Below, one piece after another: positions 24,586 through 33,228 of a stretch of 64,000 nt of DNA (the stretch's first letter is position 1; every line of letters begins with the position of its first letter). The stretch lies in assembly GCF_958405895.1 (NCBI RefSeq), contig NZ_CATZAR010000008.1, one strand, 5' to 3'. The DNA is from Ralstonia thomasii (GTDB taxonomy: Bacteria > Pseudomonadota > Gammaproteobacteria > Burkholderiales > Burkholderiaceae). The notes under the pieces were generated by a model. It did not search any database. It was not told where the DNA came from and worked only from the letters and a program-made list of their open reading frames with translations. The position numbers and the translations under genes were made by a program.

Positions 24586-26451
24586 TCAGAACGTTTCCCA
24601 GTCAGCGTTGTCTCCAGCGGCGACCAGAGGCTTCGCCTTGGCCAGGCTCGCGGGTATCGCTGCCGGTGCAGCCAGGCTCTTTTCGGTTCGCTCGACCGGC
24701 TTGGCAGCAGCCTTTCGCAACACAGGCGGCTTGCGCGACGTCAGCTTGGGCTTGGCAGCTTCGGTGCTCGGCCTGGCGGCCCCGCGCCGCGGCGCTTCGT
24801 CCTTGGGTGATGCCGGTGCCATCGGCGTTGCGAGTGCCACGGGCTTGACCGGCGCAACAGCCGGCTCAACCCGCGCCACCATGGCCGGCGCACGCAGCGC
24901 ATGCGCATCGAGGCGGAACTGCGCCACCACCTGCGTCAGGCTCACGGCCTGCTCTTCCAGCGATTGCGCAGCAGCAGCGGCCTGCTCCACCAGCGCAGCG
25001 TTCTGCTGCGTGGCGTCGTCAAGCTGCGTGACGGCGTGGCTCACTTCTTCAATGCCGGAGCGCTGTTCCTGGCTGGCCGACGAAATCTCGCCAACGATGT
25101 CGGTCACGCGCTTCACGCTCGCGACGATCTCCCGCATGGTCGTGCCGGCTTCTTCCACCAGCGCGCTGCCTGCATCCACGTTGACGACGGAATCATCGAT
25201 CAGCGCCTTGATCTCTTTGGCGGCAGCCGCGCTGCGTTGCGCAAGGCTGCGCACCTCACCGGCCACCACAGCAAAACCACGGCCCTGTTCCCCCGCACGC
25301 GCGGCTTCGACTGCCGCATTGAGTGCAAGGATGTTCGTCTGGAACGCAATGCCATCAATCACGCCGATGATGTCGACGATCTTGCGTGACGACGCGTTGA
25401 TTGAGCCCATGGTTTCCACCACGCGCGTCACCACGTCGCCGCCGCGCACGGCCACATCCGAGGCGGACGCGGCCAACTGGTTGGCCTGCTGGGCGTTGTC
25501 GGCGTTCTGCTGCACGGTCGACATCAGCTGCTCCATGGCCGAAGCCGTTTCTTCCAGCGAGCTGGCCTGCTGCTCGGTGCGCGACGACAGATCCAGGTTG
25601 CCGCTGGCGATTTCGCGCGTGGCGGTGCCGATGGTCTCCGACGCGCCCTTGATGCGGCCGATGGTGTCCACCAGCGCGCCGCGCATGCGGCTCATGGCGT
25701 AGAGCAGGCTGTTGTTGTCGTCGGCGCGGGTGGCAATCTCCAGCGTCAGGTCACCGCCGGCAATGCGGTTGGCCACATCAGCCGCGTAGGCGGGGTCGCC
25801 GCCCAGCGTGCGCTGCAGGCTGCGGTTCGCGACGCCGCCCAGCAGCAACAGCAAACCGCCGACCAATACCAGCAGCCCGCCGGTTTGGTACAGCGAAGTC
25901 ATGAACGCGGCATTGATGTCGTCCATGTAGACGCCGGTCGAGAAGACCCAGTCCCACGGCTCATAGCGCATCGCGAAAGCCGTCTTGGGCACCGGCTCCG
26001 AGCCGCCGACTTTCGGCCACACATAGCTGGTGAATCCGCCCTTCGGATCTTTGGCCGCGTTGGACAAGCCCACGTAGACGGCATTGCCCTGTGCGTCCTT
26101 GAAGCCGGATTGGTCCTTGCCGATGAACTCGGGCTTGATCGGGTGCATCACCACCACGTTGTTGGAGCTGGTGATGGTGAAGTAGCCGTCCTTGTCGTAG
26201 CGCAGCGCCTTGAAGCGGTCGAGCGCCTCTTTCTGCGCGGCGTCTTTGCTCAACGTGCCGTTCTTGGTCAGGTCGTCATATTGCTTGACCAGGTTCACGG
26301 CCATGGTCGTCACGCTGACGAGGTTGTTCTTGCGCTCCTCGACGCGGATCTCGCGCGCCTGATACGCGTTGAATACCGAGATCAAGGTCAGCGCGACAAG
26401 GCTGATGATCAGCGGCAGCCAAAGCTTTTGGCGAAAGCTGAGCTTACTCAT
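24586..26451 (-). CDS. Methyl-accepting chemotaxis protein with single Cache sensor and xWETF tail
   Basis: 621-residue chemoreceptor. After a first membrane helix (about 12-30) comes a periplasmic sCache_2-like sensor: EERKNNLVSVTTMAVNLVKQYDD, DKDGYFTITSSNNVVVMHPIKPEFIGKDQSG and PKTAFAMRYEPWDWVFSTGVYMDDI. The second helix is at about 190-212. The signalling tip EAARAGEQGRGFAVVAGEVRSLAQR and the C-terminal DWETF tether match the neighbouring receptor. Such Cache sensors often bind small carboxylates; no ligand can be read off. The start at 26451 has GGAG 8 bases upstream; a 12-codon longer frame has no signal. A sigma-28-type promoter lies about 80 bp upstream. Confidence 0.93.
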   Translation of the reverse strand: MSKLSFRQKLWLPLIISLVALTLISVFNAYQAREIRVEERKNNLVSVTTMAVNLVKQYDDLTKNGTLSKDAAQKEALDRFKALRYDKDGYFTITSSNNVVVMHPIKPEFIGKDQSGFKDAQGNAVYVGLSNAAKDPKGGFTSYVWPKVGGSEPVPKTAFAMRYEPWDWVFSTGVYMDDINAAFMTSLYQTGGLLVLVGGLLLLLGGVANRSLQRTLGGDPAYAADVANRIAGGDLTLEIATRADDNNSLLYAMSRMRGALVDTIGRIKGASETIGTATREIASGNLDLSSRTEQQASSLEETASAMEQLMSTVQQNADNAQQANQLAASASDVAVRGGDVVTRVVETMGSINASSRKIVDIIGVIDGIAFQTNILALNAAVEAARAGEQGRGFAVVAGEVRSLAQRSAAAAKEIKALIDDSVVNVDAGSALVEEAGTTMREIVASVKRVTDIVGEISSASQEQRSGIEEVSHAVTQLDDATQQNAALVEQAAAAAQSLEEQAVSLTQVVAQFRLDAHALRAPAMVARVEPAVAPVKPVALATPMAPASPKDEAPRRGAARPSTEAAKPKLTSRKPPVLRKAAAKPVERTEKSLAAPAAIPASLAKAKPLVAAGDNADWETF

Positions 26452-26531
26452 TCCAGAGTCTCCGGATGCGGAACCGCGAGGCGCCATTTGCGCAAACGCG
26501 TTCCCACTATGGTTTTAGGGGTCCGAATGGT

Positions 26532-26559
26532 CTATCGGCAGGCTGGCCGCCAACCTTGA
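26532..26559 (-). promoter_or_regulatory. Candidate sigma-28 (FliA) promoter of the chemoreceptor pair
   Basis: On the leftward strand TCAAGGTT (26552-26559, 6 of 8 matches to TAAAGTTT) is followed after 12 bp by GCCGATAG (26532-26539, 7 of 8 matches to GCCGATAA). The motility sigma factor commonly drives chemoreceptors, which fits the genes 80 bp downstream. Usual spacing is 11 bp. Confidence 0.55.
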
Positions 26560-26688
26560 GGGGGCGTCGCGCGCCAAGCGCCGCCGCACTGCATTTGCGC
26601 CCGTCCAGGGCAAGGCGCCCCGCACGCGACCTTTGCAAATTACGCCACATTAGGCAGAATTCTTTTGATTTTGAATTGACAATCGTCG

Positions 26689-27585
26689 ATGAAAACCACA
26701 CTCGAAGAACTGCTCGCCTTCCGCACCGTCGTCGATACGGGCTCCGTCACGGCGGCGGCTGAGCGGCTCGGCCAGACGGTGTCGGGCGTGAGCCGCGCGT
26801 TGCGCCGCCTGGAAGAGAAGCTGGACACCACCCTGCTCTCGCGCACCACGCGGCGGCTGTCGCTCACCGACGAGGGCGCGACGTTTCTGGCGCAGGCGCG
26901 CAGCATCCTCGCCGCCGTCGACGAGGCCGAGGAGCAGATCGCCCTGCGCCGCCAGCAGCCTGCCGGCCGCCTGCGTGTCAACGCTGCCATGCCGTTCATG
27001 CTGCATGTGGTGGCGCCGCTGGTGCCGGACTTCCGCGCACGGTATCCGCAGATCGAGCTGGAGCTGAACACCAACGACCTGATCATCGATTTGCTGGAAG
27101 AAGACACCGACGTGGCGATCCGCATCGGCACGCTGCGCGATTCCACCCTGCGTGCGCGCCTGCTTGGCACGCGGCGGCTGCGCGTGCTGGCGAGCCCTGC
27201 CTATCTGAAAGCGCACGGGCGGCCCCGCCACGTGGATGAGCTGCAGAAGCACGCCCTGCTCGGTTTCGTGCAGCCGGAATCGCTAAACCAATGGCCCCTG
27301 CGCGGCCCGTACGGCGATCGCCTGCGCATCGAGCCCACGCTCAAGGCCTCCAGCGGAGAAACCCTGCGCCAGCTCGCGCTGCAAGGCGCGGGCATCGTCT
27401 GCCTGGCTGATTTCATGACCGCTGAAGACCGCCGCGCGGGCGATCTCATGCAGGTGCTGCAGGACGCCACGGTGGAGGTGCTGCAGCCGATTCACGCGGT
27501 GTACTACCGCAACACGCAGTTGGCTTCGCGGATTGCGTGCTTTCTCGATTTTCTCGAAGCCCGGCTCGCCGACGATAAGCAGTGA
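26689..27585 (+). CDS. LysR-family transcriptional regulator
   Basis: 298-residue regulator. The N-terminal winged helix-turn-helix (SVTAAAERLGQTVSGVSRALRRLEEKL, about residues 18-46) is followed by a linker helix and a LysR substrate-binding domain (PAGRLRVNAAMPFMLHVVAPLVPDF onward). It belongs to the DsdC/CrgA-like group, common in several copies in these genomes. LysR proteins often control a divergent neighbour; here the divergent gene is the Cache chemoreceptor, but that pair has its own sigma-28-like promoter, so the target is uncertain. An ATTGACAATCG stretch overlaps the start region and could be part of an autoregulatory site. Confidence 0.9.
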   Translation: MKTTLEELLAFRTVVDTGSVTAAAERLGQTVSGVSRALRRLEEKLDTTLLSRTTRRLSLTDEGATFLAQARSILAAVDEAEEQIALRRQQPAGRLRVNAAMPFMLHVVAPLVPDFRARYPQIELELNTNDLIIDLLEEDTDVAIRIGTLRDSTLRARLLGTRRLRVLASPAYLKAHGRPRHVDELQKHALLGFVQPESLNQWPLRGPYGDRLRIEPTLKASSGETLRQLALQGAGIVCLADFMTAEDRRAGDLMQVLQDATVEVLQPIHAVYYRNTQLASRIACFLDFLEARLADDKQ

Positions 27586-27681
27586 AGCAGCATCGCTGGT
27601 ATGCAACAATTGCGCGATTCAACACCTTCCGCGCGCGGCCTGATCGGATCACATCCGGCCGCGCGCTGCGCTTTAGTACTC

Positions 27682-30330
27682 ATGGCTGAACACTCCGCTC
27701 CGGTTCTGGAGATCGACCCGAAATACGGCCCTTTCGACAAGCACACCCCGATGATGCAGCAGTATTTACGGCTGAAATCGGGGCATCCGAACACGCTTGT
27801 CTTCTATCGCATGGGCGACTTCTACGAGCTCTTCTTTGAAGATGCCGAAAAAGCCTCGCGCCTGCTCGATATCACGCTCACCGCACGCGGCAGCTCCAAC
27901 GGGCATCCGATCCGCATGGCGGGCATCCCGTTCCACGCTGCCGAGCAATACCTCGCCAAGCTGGTCAAGCTGGGCGAATCCGTGGCCATCTGCGAACAGA
28001 TCGGGGACCCGGCCACAGCCAAGGGGCCGGTCGAGCGCAAGGTCGTACGCGTCGTCACACCCGGCACGCTGACGGACGCCGCCCTGCTTTCCGACAAGAT
28101 CAACAACCATCTGCTGGCCATCGCGCATCTGCCGGCCAAGCGCGGCGCCGCACCGCTGATCGGTCTGGCCTGGCTCAACCTCGTCGGCGGCGAATTGCGC
28201 GTGATGGAGTGCAGCCCCGACCAGCTCGACCGCGAACTCGAACGCATCCGCCCCGCCGAAGTGCTGGCCGACGATGCAACGCTCAACACCATCCAGGTGG
28301 ATGTTGCCCGCACGCGCCTGCCCGATTGGCACTTCGACGTGGAAGCCGGCACCCGCCGCCTGCGCGAGCAACTCGGCGTCGCGAGCCTCGTCGCCTTTGG
28401 TGCGGAAACGTTGACGGCCGCACTGGCGGCTGCCGGCGCGCTGCTCAATTACGCAGCCGCCACGCAAGGCCAATCGCTGCGTCACGTGATCGGCCTGACC
28501 GTCGAGCACGAAAGCGAATTCATCGGCCTGGACACCGCCACGCGCCGCAACCTGGAACTGACCGAGACGCTGCGTGGGCAGGAATCGCCGACGCTGTTCT
28601 CGCTGCTCGACACGTGCGCCACGAGCATGGGCAGCCGCCTGCTGCGCCATTGGCTGCATCATCCACTGCGGGATCGTGCCATCCCCCAAGCGCGGCAGCA
28701 GGCGATCGAGGTGCTGCTCGGCGGCGATTGGCAAACATTGCGCTCGACGCTGCGCACGCTGTCGGATGTGGAGCGCATTACCGGGCGACTGGCGCTGCTG
28801 TCGGCGCGCCCGCGCGATCTGTCTTCGCTGCGCGACACGCTCGCGCGCCTGCCCGAGATTCGCGAAGAACTGCCGCAGAGCGACGCGGCTCCGCTGCTCA
28901 TCGAGCTGTACGCCGCGCTCACCCTGCCCGAAGACGCCCACGCCCTGCTGCAGCGCGCCGTGATGGCCGAGCCGGCAGCGATGGTGCGAGACGGCGGCGT
29001 CATCGCCCGCGGCTACGATGCCGACCTCGACGAGCTGCGCGACATCTCGGAAAACTGCGGCCAGTTCCTCGTCGATCTGGAAGCCCGCGAGCGCGAGCGC
29101 ACCGGTATCGCCAATCTGCGCGTCGAATACAACCGCGTGCACGGCTTCTACATCGAAGTCACCAACGGCCAGGCCGCCAAGGTGCCGGACGATTACCGCC
29201 GCCGCCAGACGCTGAAGAACGCCGAGCGTTACATCACGCCCGAGTTGAAAGCGTTCGAAGACAAGGCGTTGTCGGCGCAGGACCGTGCCCTGTCGCGCGA
29301 AAAGCTCCTCTACGAAGAGCTGCTCCAGAAACTGTTGCCGCACCTGGCCGAATTCAAACGTATCGCCGCCGCGCTGGCACAGGCCGATGTGCTCGCGACG
29401 CTGGCCGAGCGTGCGCATGCGCTGTCGTGGTCGCGCCCCACGCTGACGGACGCACCCGGTATTGAGCTGACGCGCGCACGCCATCCGGTGGTCGAACAAC
29501 AAGTCGAACAGTTCGTCGCCAACGACTGCATGCTGCAGGAGGCGCGCAAGCTGCTGCTGATCACGGGCCCAAACATGGGCGGTAAATCGACCTTCATGCG
29601 GCAAACCGCGCTGGTCGTGCTGCTCGCTTACGTGGGCGCATTTGTGCCGGCGGAGGCCGCAGTCATCGGCCCAATCGACCGTATCTTCACGCGTATCGGC
29701 GCGGCCGACGATCTGGCGGGTGGCCGATCCACCTTCATGGTTGAGATGACGGAAGCGGCTGCCATCCTGCACCGCGCCACACCCAACAGCCTGGTGCTGA
29801 TGGACGAGATTGGCCGCGGAACGAGCACGTTCGACGGCCTGGCGCTTGCCTGGGCGATTGCGCGTCACTTGCTGTCGCACAATCGCAGCCACACGCTGTT
29901 CGCCACGCACTATTTCGAGCTGACACAACTGCCGCAGGAGTTCGCACAGGCCGCCAACGTGCATCTCTCCGCCGTCGAACATGGTGACGGCATCGTCTTC
30001 CTGCATGCCGTGCAGGAAGGTCCGGCCAGCCAGAGCTACGGCTTGCAGGTCGCACAACTGGCGGGCGTGCCGCAGCCGGTCATTCGCGCCGCGCGCAAAC
30101 GGCTGGCCTGGCTGGAGCAGCATTCCGCCGACACAGGCGCCACGCCCCAGCTCGACCTGTTTGCACTCGCCGCCGATATGCCCATCGTCGACGAAGGCGA
30201 TGCCGACGCCGAAACACCCGACAGCGCGCTTGCGGATGCGCTTGCCGGGATCGATCCCGACGATATGACGCCGCGGGAAGCGCTTGATGCGTTGTACCGC
30301 CTCAAGGCATTGGCGAGCCCGGCCGCCTGA
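27682..30330 (+). CDS. mutS: DNA mismatch repair protein MutS
   Basis: 882-residue mismatch sensor. The mismatch-reading Phe-Tyr-Glu is at 47-49 in YRMGDFYELFF; connector, lever and clamp domains follow. The ATPase has Walker A GPNMGGKST at about 629-637 and the Walker B region LVLMDEIGRGTSTFDGLALAWA, with HYFELTQLP after it. Length fits E. coli MutS (853) plus a Pro/Asp-rich C-terminal stretch. The start at 27682 is the usual family start; a start at 27601 would add 27 residues. Neither has a clear Shine-Dalgarno. The gene follows the LysR gene on the same strand and is 5 bp from the next gene. Confidence 0.95.
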   Translation: MAEHSAPVLEIDPKYGPFDKHTPMMQQYLRLKSGHPNTLVFYRMGDFYELFFEDAEKASRLLDITLTARGSSNGHPIRMAGIPFHAAEQYLAKLVKLGESVAICEQIGDPATAKGPVERKVVRVVTPGTLTDAALLSDKINNHLLAIAHLPAKRGAAPLIGLAWLNLVGGELRVMECSPDQLDRELERIRPAEVLADDATLNTIQVDVARTRLPDWHFDVEAGTRRLREQLGVASLVAFGAETLTAALAAAGALLNYAAATQGQSLRHVIGLTVEHESEFIGLDTATRRNLELTETLRGQESPTLFSLLDTCATSMGSRLLRHWLHHPLRDRAIPQARQQAIEVLLGGDWQTLRSTLRTLSDVERITGRLALLSARPRDLSSLRDTLARLPEIREELPQSDAAPLLIELYAALTLPEDAHALLQRAVMAEPAAMVRDGGVIARGYDADLDELRDISENCGQFLVDLEARERERTGIANLRVEYNRVHGFYIEVTNGQAAKVPDDYRRRQTLKNAERYITPELKAFEDKALSAQDRALSREKLLYEELLQKLLPHLAEFKRIAAALAQADVLATLAERAHALSWSRPTLTDAPGIELTRARHPVVEQQVEQFVANDCMLQEARKLLLITGPNMGGKSTFMRQTALVVLLAYVGAFVPAEAAVIGPIDRIFTRIGAADDLAGGRSTFMVEMTEAAAILHRATPNSLVLMDEIGRGTSTFDGLALAWAIARHLLSHNRSHTLFATHYFELTQLPQEFAQAANVHLSAVEHGDGIVFLHAVQEGPASQSYGLQVAQLAGVPQPVIRAARKRLAWLEQHSADTGATPQLDLFALAADMPIVDEGDADAETPDSALADALAGIDPDDMTPREALDALYRLKALASPAA

Positions 30331-30335
30331 TTCCG

Positions 30336-31412
30336 ATGACCCGGCTCGGCGCAGTTTCCCGCACGTTTCAATGCATCGCCATGGCGTTGGCGATGCTGAT
30401 GCCGGTGGCTGTACCAGCTGCACCCAAGGTCGCGAATTCTGCACCTGACGCGCCGGGCGCCTTCACCTTCACGGTGATCGGCAACGTGCCCGACCGCGCC
30501 GAGGATGTCGCCCCCGTGCGCGCACTGCTGGACGCCATCGACGCCGAACACCCCGCCTTCGTCGTCCATCTGGGCAACCTCAAGGGCCGCGATGAAGCGT
30601 GTTCCGACACGCTGCTCGAAGCGCGCCATGACCTGCTCGACAGCCTGATCGCGCCCGTCATCTACATCCCGGGCGACCACGACTGGAGCGACTGCCAGCG
30701 CCCCGCCGCGGGCAGTTTCGACCCGGTGGAGCGCCTGCTGCGCCTGCGCGAGCTGTTCTACCCCGACGACAACACGCTCGGCCAGCGCACCATGACGGTC
30801 ATGCGCCAGTCCGACCAGGCGAAGTTCCGCAGCTACCGCGAAAACACGCGCTGGACGATGAATGACGTGCTGTTCGTCACCCTCAACGTGCCCGGCGACA
30901 ACAACAACTACAAGACCGCGGGCGGGCGCAACGGCGAATACGAAGACCGCCTTGAAGCCAATCGCCAATGGCTCGCACGCGCCTTTGCCGTCGCGCGCCA
31001 ACGCAAGATGGCGGGCGTGGTCGTCATGATGCAGGCCGATCCACTCTTTGAAGACGGTTGGGAACGGCGCCGCGCACCCAATCTGTTCGACGGCTGGCTG
31101 CGCCGCCGCTCGCATGACGGCTACCTTGCACTCAAGCGTCAGTTGCGAGCGCTCACGCGCGACTACGACGGTGCCGTCCTGCTCATCCACGGCGCCAGCC
31201 AGACGTTCATGCTCGACCGCCCGCTCAAAGACGAAGACGGCCGCCCGGACGCGCATGTCATGCGCGCACGCACCTATGGTTCGCCGGTGCTCGATCGCTG
31301 GCTGGAAGTCTCCGTCACGCCAGGCCGCACGCCGCTGTTCCATACCCGCAGCCGCCGCCTTGACAACACCCCCATCCCAGCGCCGGAAATCACGCCAGCG
31401 CCGGCGCAATAA
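30336..31412 (+). CDS. Exported calcineurin-like phosphoesterase with degenerate metal sites
   Basis: 358-residue protein with a signal peptide (CIAMALAMLMPVAVPAA). The layout is that of a metallophosphoesterase: strand FTFTVIGNVPD (residues 43-53), VVHLGNLKG (76-83), IYIPGDHDWSDC (109-120) and a late VLLIHGASQTF. The usual ligand motifs are altered: Asp-x-His is replaced by GlyAsnValPro, GlyAsp by GlyAsn, GNHD is GDHD, and GHxH is missing. It may be inactive or use another site. It starts 5 bp after mutS and is likely co-transcribed. It could also be a binding protein built on this fold. Confidence 0.7.
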   Translation: MTRLGAVSRTFQCIAMALAMLMPVAVPAAPKVANSAPDAPGAFTFTVIGNVPDRAEDVAPVRALLDAIDAEHPAFVVHLGNLKGRDEACSDTLLEARHDLLDSLIAPVIYIPGDHDWSDCQRPAAGSFDPVERLLRLRELFYPDDNTLGQRTMTVMRQSDQAKFRSYRENTRWTMNDVLFVTLNVPGDNNNYKTAGGRNGEYEDRLEANRQWLARAFAVARQRKMAGVVVMMQADPLFEDGWERRRAPNLFDGWLRRRSHDGYLALKRQLRALTRDYDGAVLLIHGASQTFMLDRPLKDEDGRPDAHVMRARTYGSPVLDRWLEVSVTPGRTPLFHTRSRRLDNTPIPAPEITPAPAQ

Positions 31413-31414
31413 AG

Positions 31415-31440
31415 AAAACGGGAGCCGAAGCTCCCGTTCT
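31415..31440. terminator. Hairpin terminator between phosphoesterase and slyD genes
   Basis: AACGGGAGC/GCTCCCGTT (31417-31425 and 31430-31438) has a 4-base CGAA loop. It lies 4 bp after one stop and about 23 bp before the stop of the convergent gene. An A-run precedes it, favouring termination of the leftward slyD transcript; T content on the right is modest. Confidence 0.65.
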
Positions 31441-31462
31441 CGTATCTTGATGGACTTGCCGA

Positions 31463-31987
31463 TCAGTGCAGCGTGTGCGGCTTATCGTCCTCGTCCTCGT
31501 CCACCACTTCAAGGCCATTTTCACCGTGCACGTGGCCGTGCTCGATCTCTTCAGCCGTGGCTTCCCGCACTTCGGTCACCTTCAGTTCGAAGCGCAGCGC
31601 CATGCCGGCGAGCGGGTGATTGCCGTCCAGCACAACCTTGTCTTCCGCCACGTCGGTGACTGTATAGACGATGGCATCTTCCTCGTCGCCATCTTCGGGC
31701 ACGCCCTCGAACTGCATGCCAACTTCGAGCGGTTCCGGAAAGCGATCACGCGGCTCGATCTTGATCAGCTCCTGATCGTAGTCACCGAAAGCGTCGTCCG
31801 GTTCGAGCTGCAGCTTGGTCTCGAAGCCTTGTTCCTGGCCGTCCAGCGCTTCCTCGATCTTGGGGAACGTGCCATCATAGCCGCCGTGCAAATACACCAT
31901 CGGCTCATCGGATTCCTCGATGACGTTGCCCTGCGCGTCGGACAGTTTGTAAGCCACCGACACTACCGTATTCTTCGCGATTTTCAA
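31463..31987 (-). CDS. slyD: FKBP-type peptidyl-prolyl isomerase, SlyD-like, TTG start
   Basis: 174-residue cytoplasmic chaperone and proline isomerase. FKBP elements KNTVVSVAYKLSDAQGNVIEES and YLHGGYDGTFPKIEEALDGQEQG flank the insert-in-flap chaperone domain (about residues 70-120). The C-terminal tail is acidic with scattered His (EHGHVHGEN, HTLH) and could bind nickel or zinc less strongly than E. coli SlyD. The start is TTG at 31987: it gives the family sequence MKIAKNTVVS, GGAG lies 7 bases before it, and a perfect TATAAT is 26 bp upstream. ATG-initiated longer forms would run through that promoter. Confidence 0.9.
   Translation of the reverse strand: MKIAKNTVVSVAYKLSDAQGNVIEESDEPMVYLHGGYDGTFPKIEEALDGQEQGFETKLQLEPDDAFGDYDQELIKIEPRDRFPEPLEVGMQFEGVPEDGDEEDAIVYTVTDVAEDKVVLDGNHPLAGMALRFELKVTEVREATAEEIEHGHVHGENGLEVVDEDEDDKPHTLH
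31947..31974 (+). promoter_or_regulatory. Candidate promoter of roxA, inside slyD
   Basis: TTGTAA (31947-31952) and TATTCT (31969-31974) are 16 bp apart, each matching 4 of 6 sigma-70 positions, just upstream of the rightward start at 31999. It overlaps slyD codons 5-14. Confidence 0.35.
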
Positions 31988-31998
31988 TTGCGCACTCC

Positions 31999-33228
31999 AT
32001 GAACGAAGTCCCATTATACGCTGCCGATGGCGGCGTCCAACCTGCTCTTCCAGCGGGGCATCCGGCGCAACTCCTCGGCGGGCTGTCACCGCGCGATTTC
32101 ATGCGCACGCACTGGCAGAAGAAGCCTCTGCTGATCCGGCAGGCACTCTCCCCCGAAGAGATGCGTGCGCTGCACTTTCCGCTCTCGCCTGAACGTGTAC
32201 TTGCCCTGGCTGCGCGCCCCGATGTCGAGTCCCGCTTGATCGCGCAATCGCGCGGGCGCTGGTCGTTCAATCACGGCCCCTTCGACGAACGCCCGCTGCC
32301 CTCGCGCAAGACACGCAACTGGTCGGTGCTTGTGCAGGGCGCGAACCTCGTCGAGCCGGCGGTCGAAGCGTTGATGCAGCGTTTCCGGTTCATTCCCGAC
32401 GCGCGGCTCGATGACGTGATGATCAGCTTCGCAACCGACGGCGGCGGCGTCGGCCCGCACTTCGATTCGTACGATGTGTTCCTGCTGCAGGCCCACGGCA
32501 GGCGCCGCTGGCGCATCTCAGCCCAGGACGATCTCACGCTCGTCCCCGATCTGCCGCTCAAGATCCTCGCCAACTTCCAGCCCGAAGAGGAATTCGTACT
32601 AGAGCCCGGCGACATGCTGTATCTGCCGCCGCACTACGCACATGACGGCGTGGCCGAGGGCGACTGCATGACGTATTCGATCGGCTTCCGCTCACCGTCG
32701 TACCGCGAACTGGCCGGCCACTTCCTGGGCTTCCTGTCGCAAACGCTGGAAGACGACCCCAACTTCGACGGCCGCTACGCCGATCCCGAACAGAAGCCCA
32801 CCACCCACCCCGGCGAACTGCCGGCCGCCATGGTCAAGGCCCTTGTCCAGAAGCTCAACGCGTTGCGCTGGACGCCTGAACTCGTCGGTGAATTCCTCGG
32901 CGCGTACCTTTCCGAACCCAAGGATCACGTCGACTTCGTCACGCAGCCCCGCTTGCCGCTTGCCCGCTTCACGGCTCGGGCGCGCAAGGAAGGCATCGTG
33001 CTGGACGCGCGCACGCAGGCGCTGTATGACGCGCAACGCTTCTGGATCAACGGCGATACGTTTGAACCATCGGGAACGCTGCTTGCGTGGCTCTCCGCGT
33101 TGGCGGACGCACGTCGTGCGAGCGCTGCATCCGTGGATGCGGCGGCCGGCTTGCCAGATCTGATGGATACGCTGCACGCTTGGTACGAAGAAGGCTGGCT
33201 CAGGCTGGCTGGACCCGCGCAACGATGA
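31999..33228 (+). CDS. roxA: Ribosomal protein L16 arginine hydroxylase (RoxA/YcfD-like JmjC enzyme)
   Basis: 409-residue JmjC-fold oxygenase. Iron ligands are His154 and Asp156 in GPHFDSYDVF and His215 in PPHYAHDG, within the cupin barrel; GLSPRDFMRTHWQKKPLLIR and HGPFDER match YcfD, which hydroxylates Arg81 of ribosomal protein L16 using 2-oxoglutarate and oxygen. The C-terminal half supplies the dimerisation and winged-helix parts seen in ribosomal oxygenases. The start at 31999 keeps the conserved N-terminal segment. It is 11 bp from the divergent slyD start, so promoters must overlap coding DNA. E. coli YcfD is 373 residues. Confidence 0.88.
   Translation: MNEVPLYAADGGVQPALPAGHPAQLLGGLSPRDFMRTHWQKKPLLIRQALSPEEMRALHFPLSPERVLALAARPDVESRLIAQSRGRWSFNHGPFDERPLPSRKTRNWSVLVQGANLVEPAVEALMQRFRFIPDARLDDVMISFATDGGGVGPHFDSYDVFLLQAHGRRRWRISAQDDLTLVPDLPLKILANFQPEEEFVLEPGDMLYLPPHYAHDGVAEGDCMTYSIGFRSPSYRELAGHFLGFLSQTLEDDPNFDGRYADPEQKPTTHPGELPAAMVKALVQKLNALRWTPELVGEFLGAYLSEPKDHVDFVTQPRLPLARFTARARKEGIVLDARTQALYDAQRFWINGDTFEPSGTLLAWLSALADARRASAASVDAAAGLPDLMDTLHAWYEEGWLRLAGPAQR
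32013..32040 (-). promoter_or_regulatory. Promoter of slyD, inside roxA
   Basis: The leftward strand has a perfect TATAAT (32013-32018) with TTGGAC (32035-32040) 16 bp upstream. Transcription would begin near 32006, giving a leader of about 19 bases holding GGAG. The promoter overlaps codons 5-14 of the divergent roxA. Confidence 0.6.

Noticed and set aside
27766..30444. 892-codon open frame on the leftward strand
   Set aside because: It is the exact antisense of mutS, with His/Gln/Arg-rich composition and no family likeness; GC-rich codon bias of mutS keeps this frame open.
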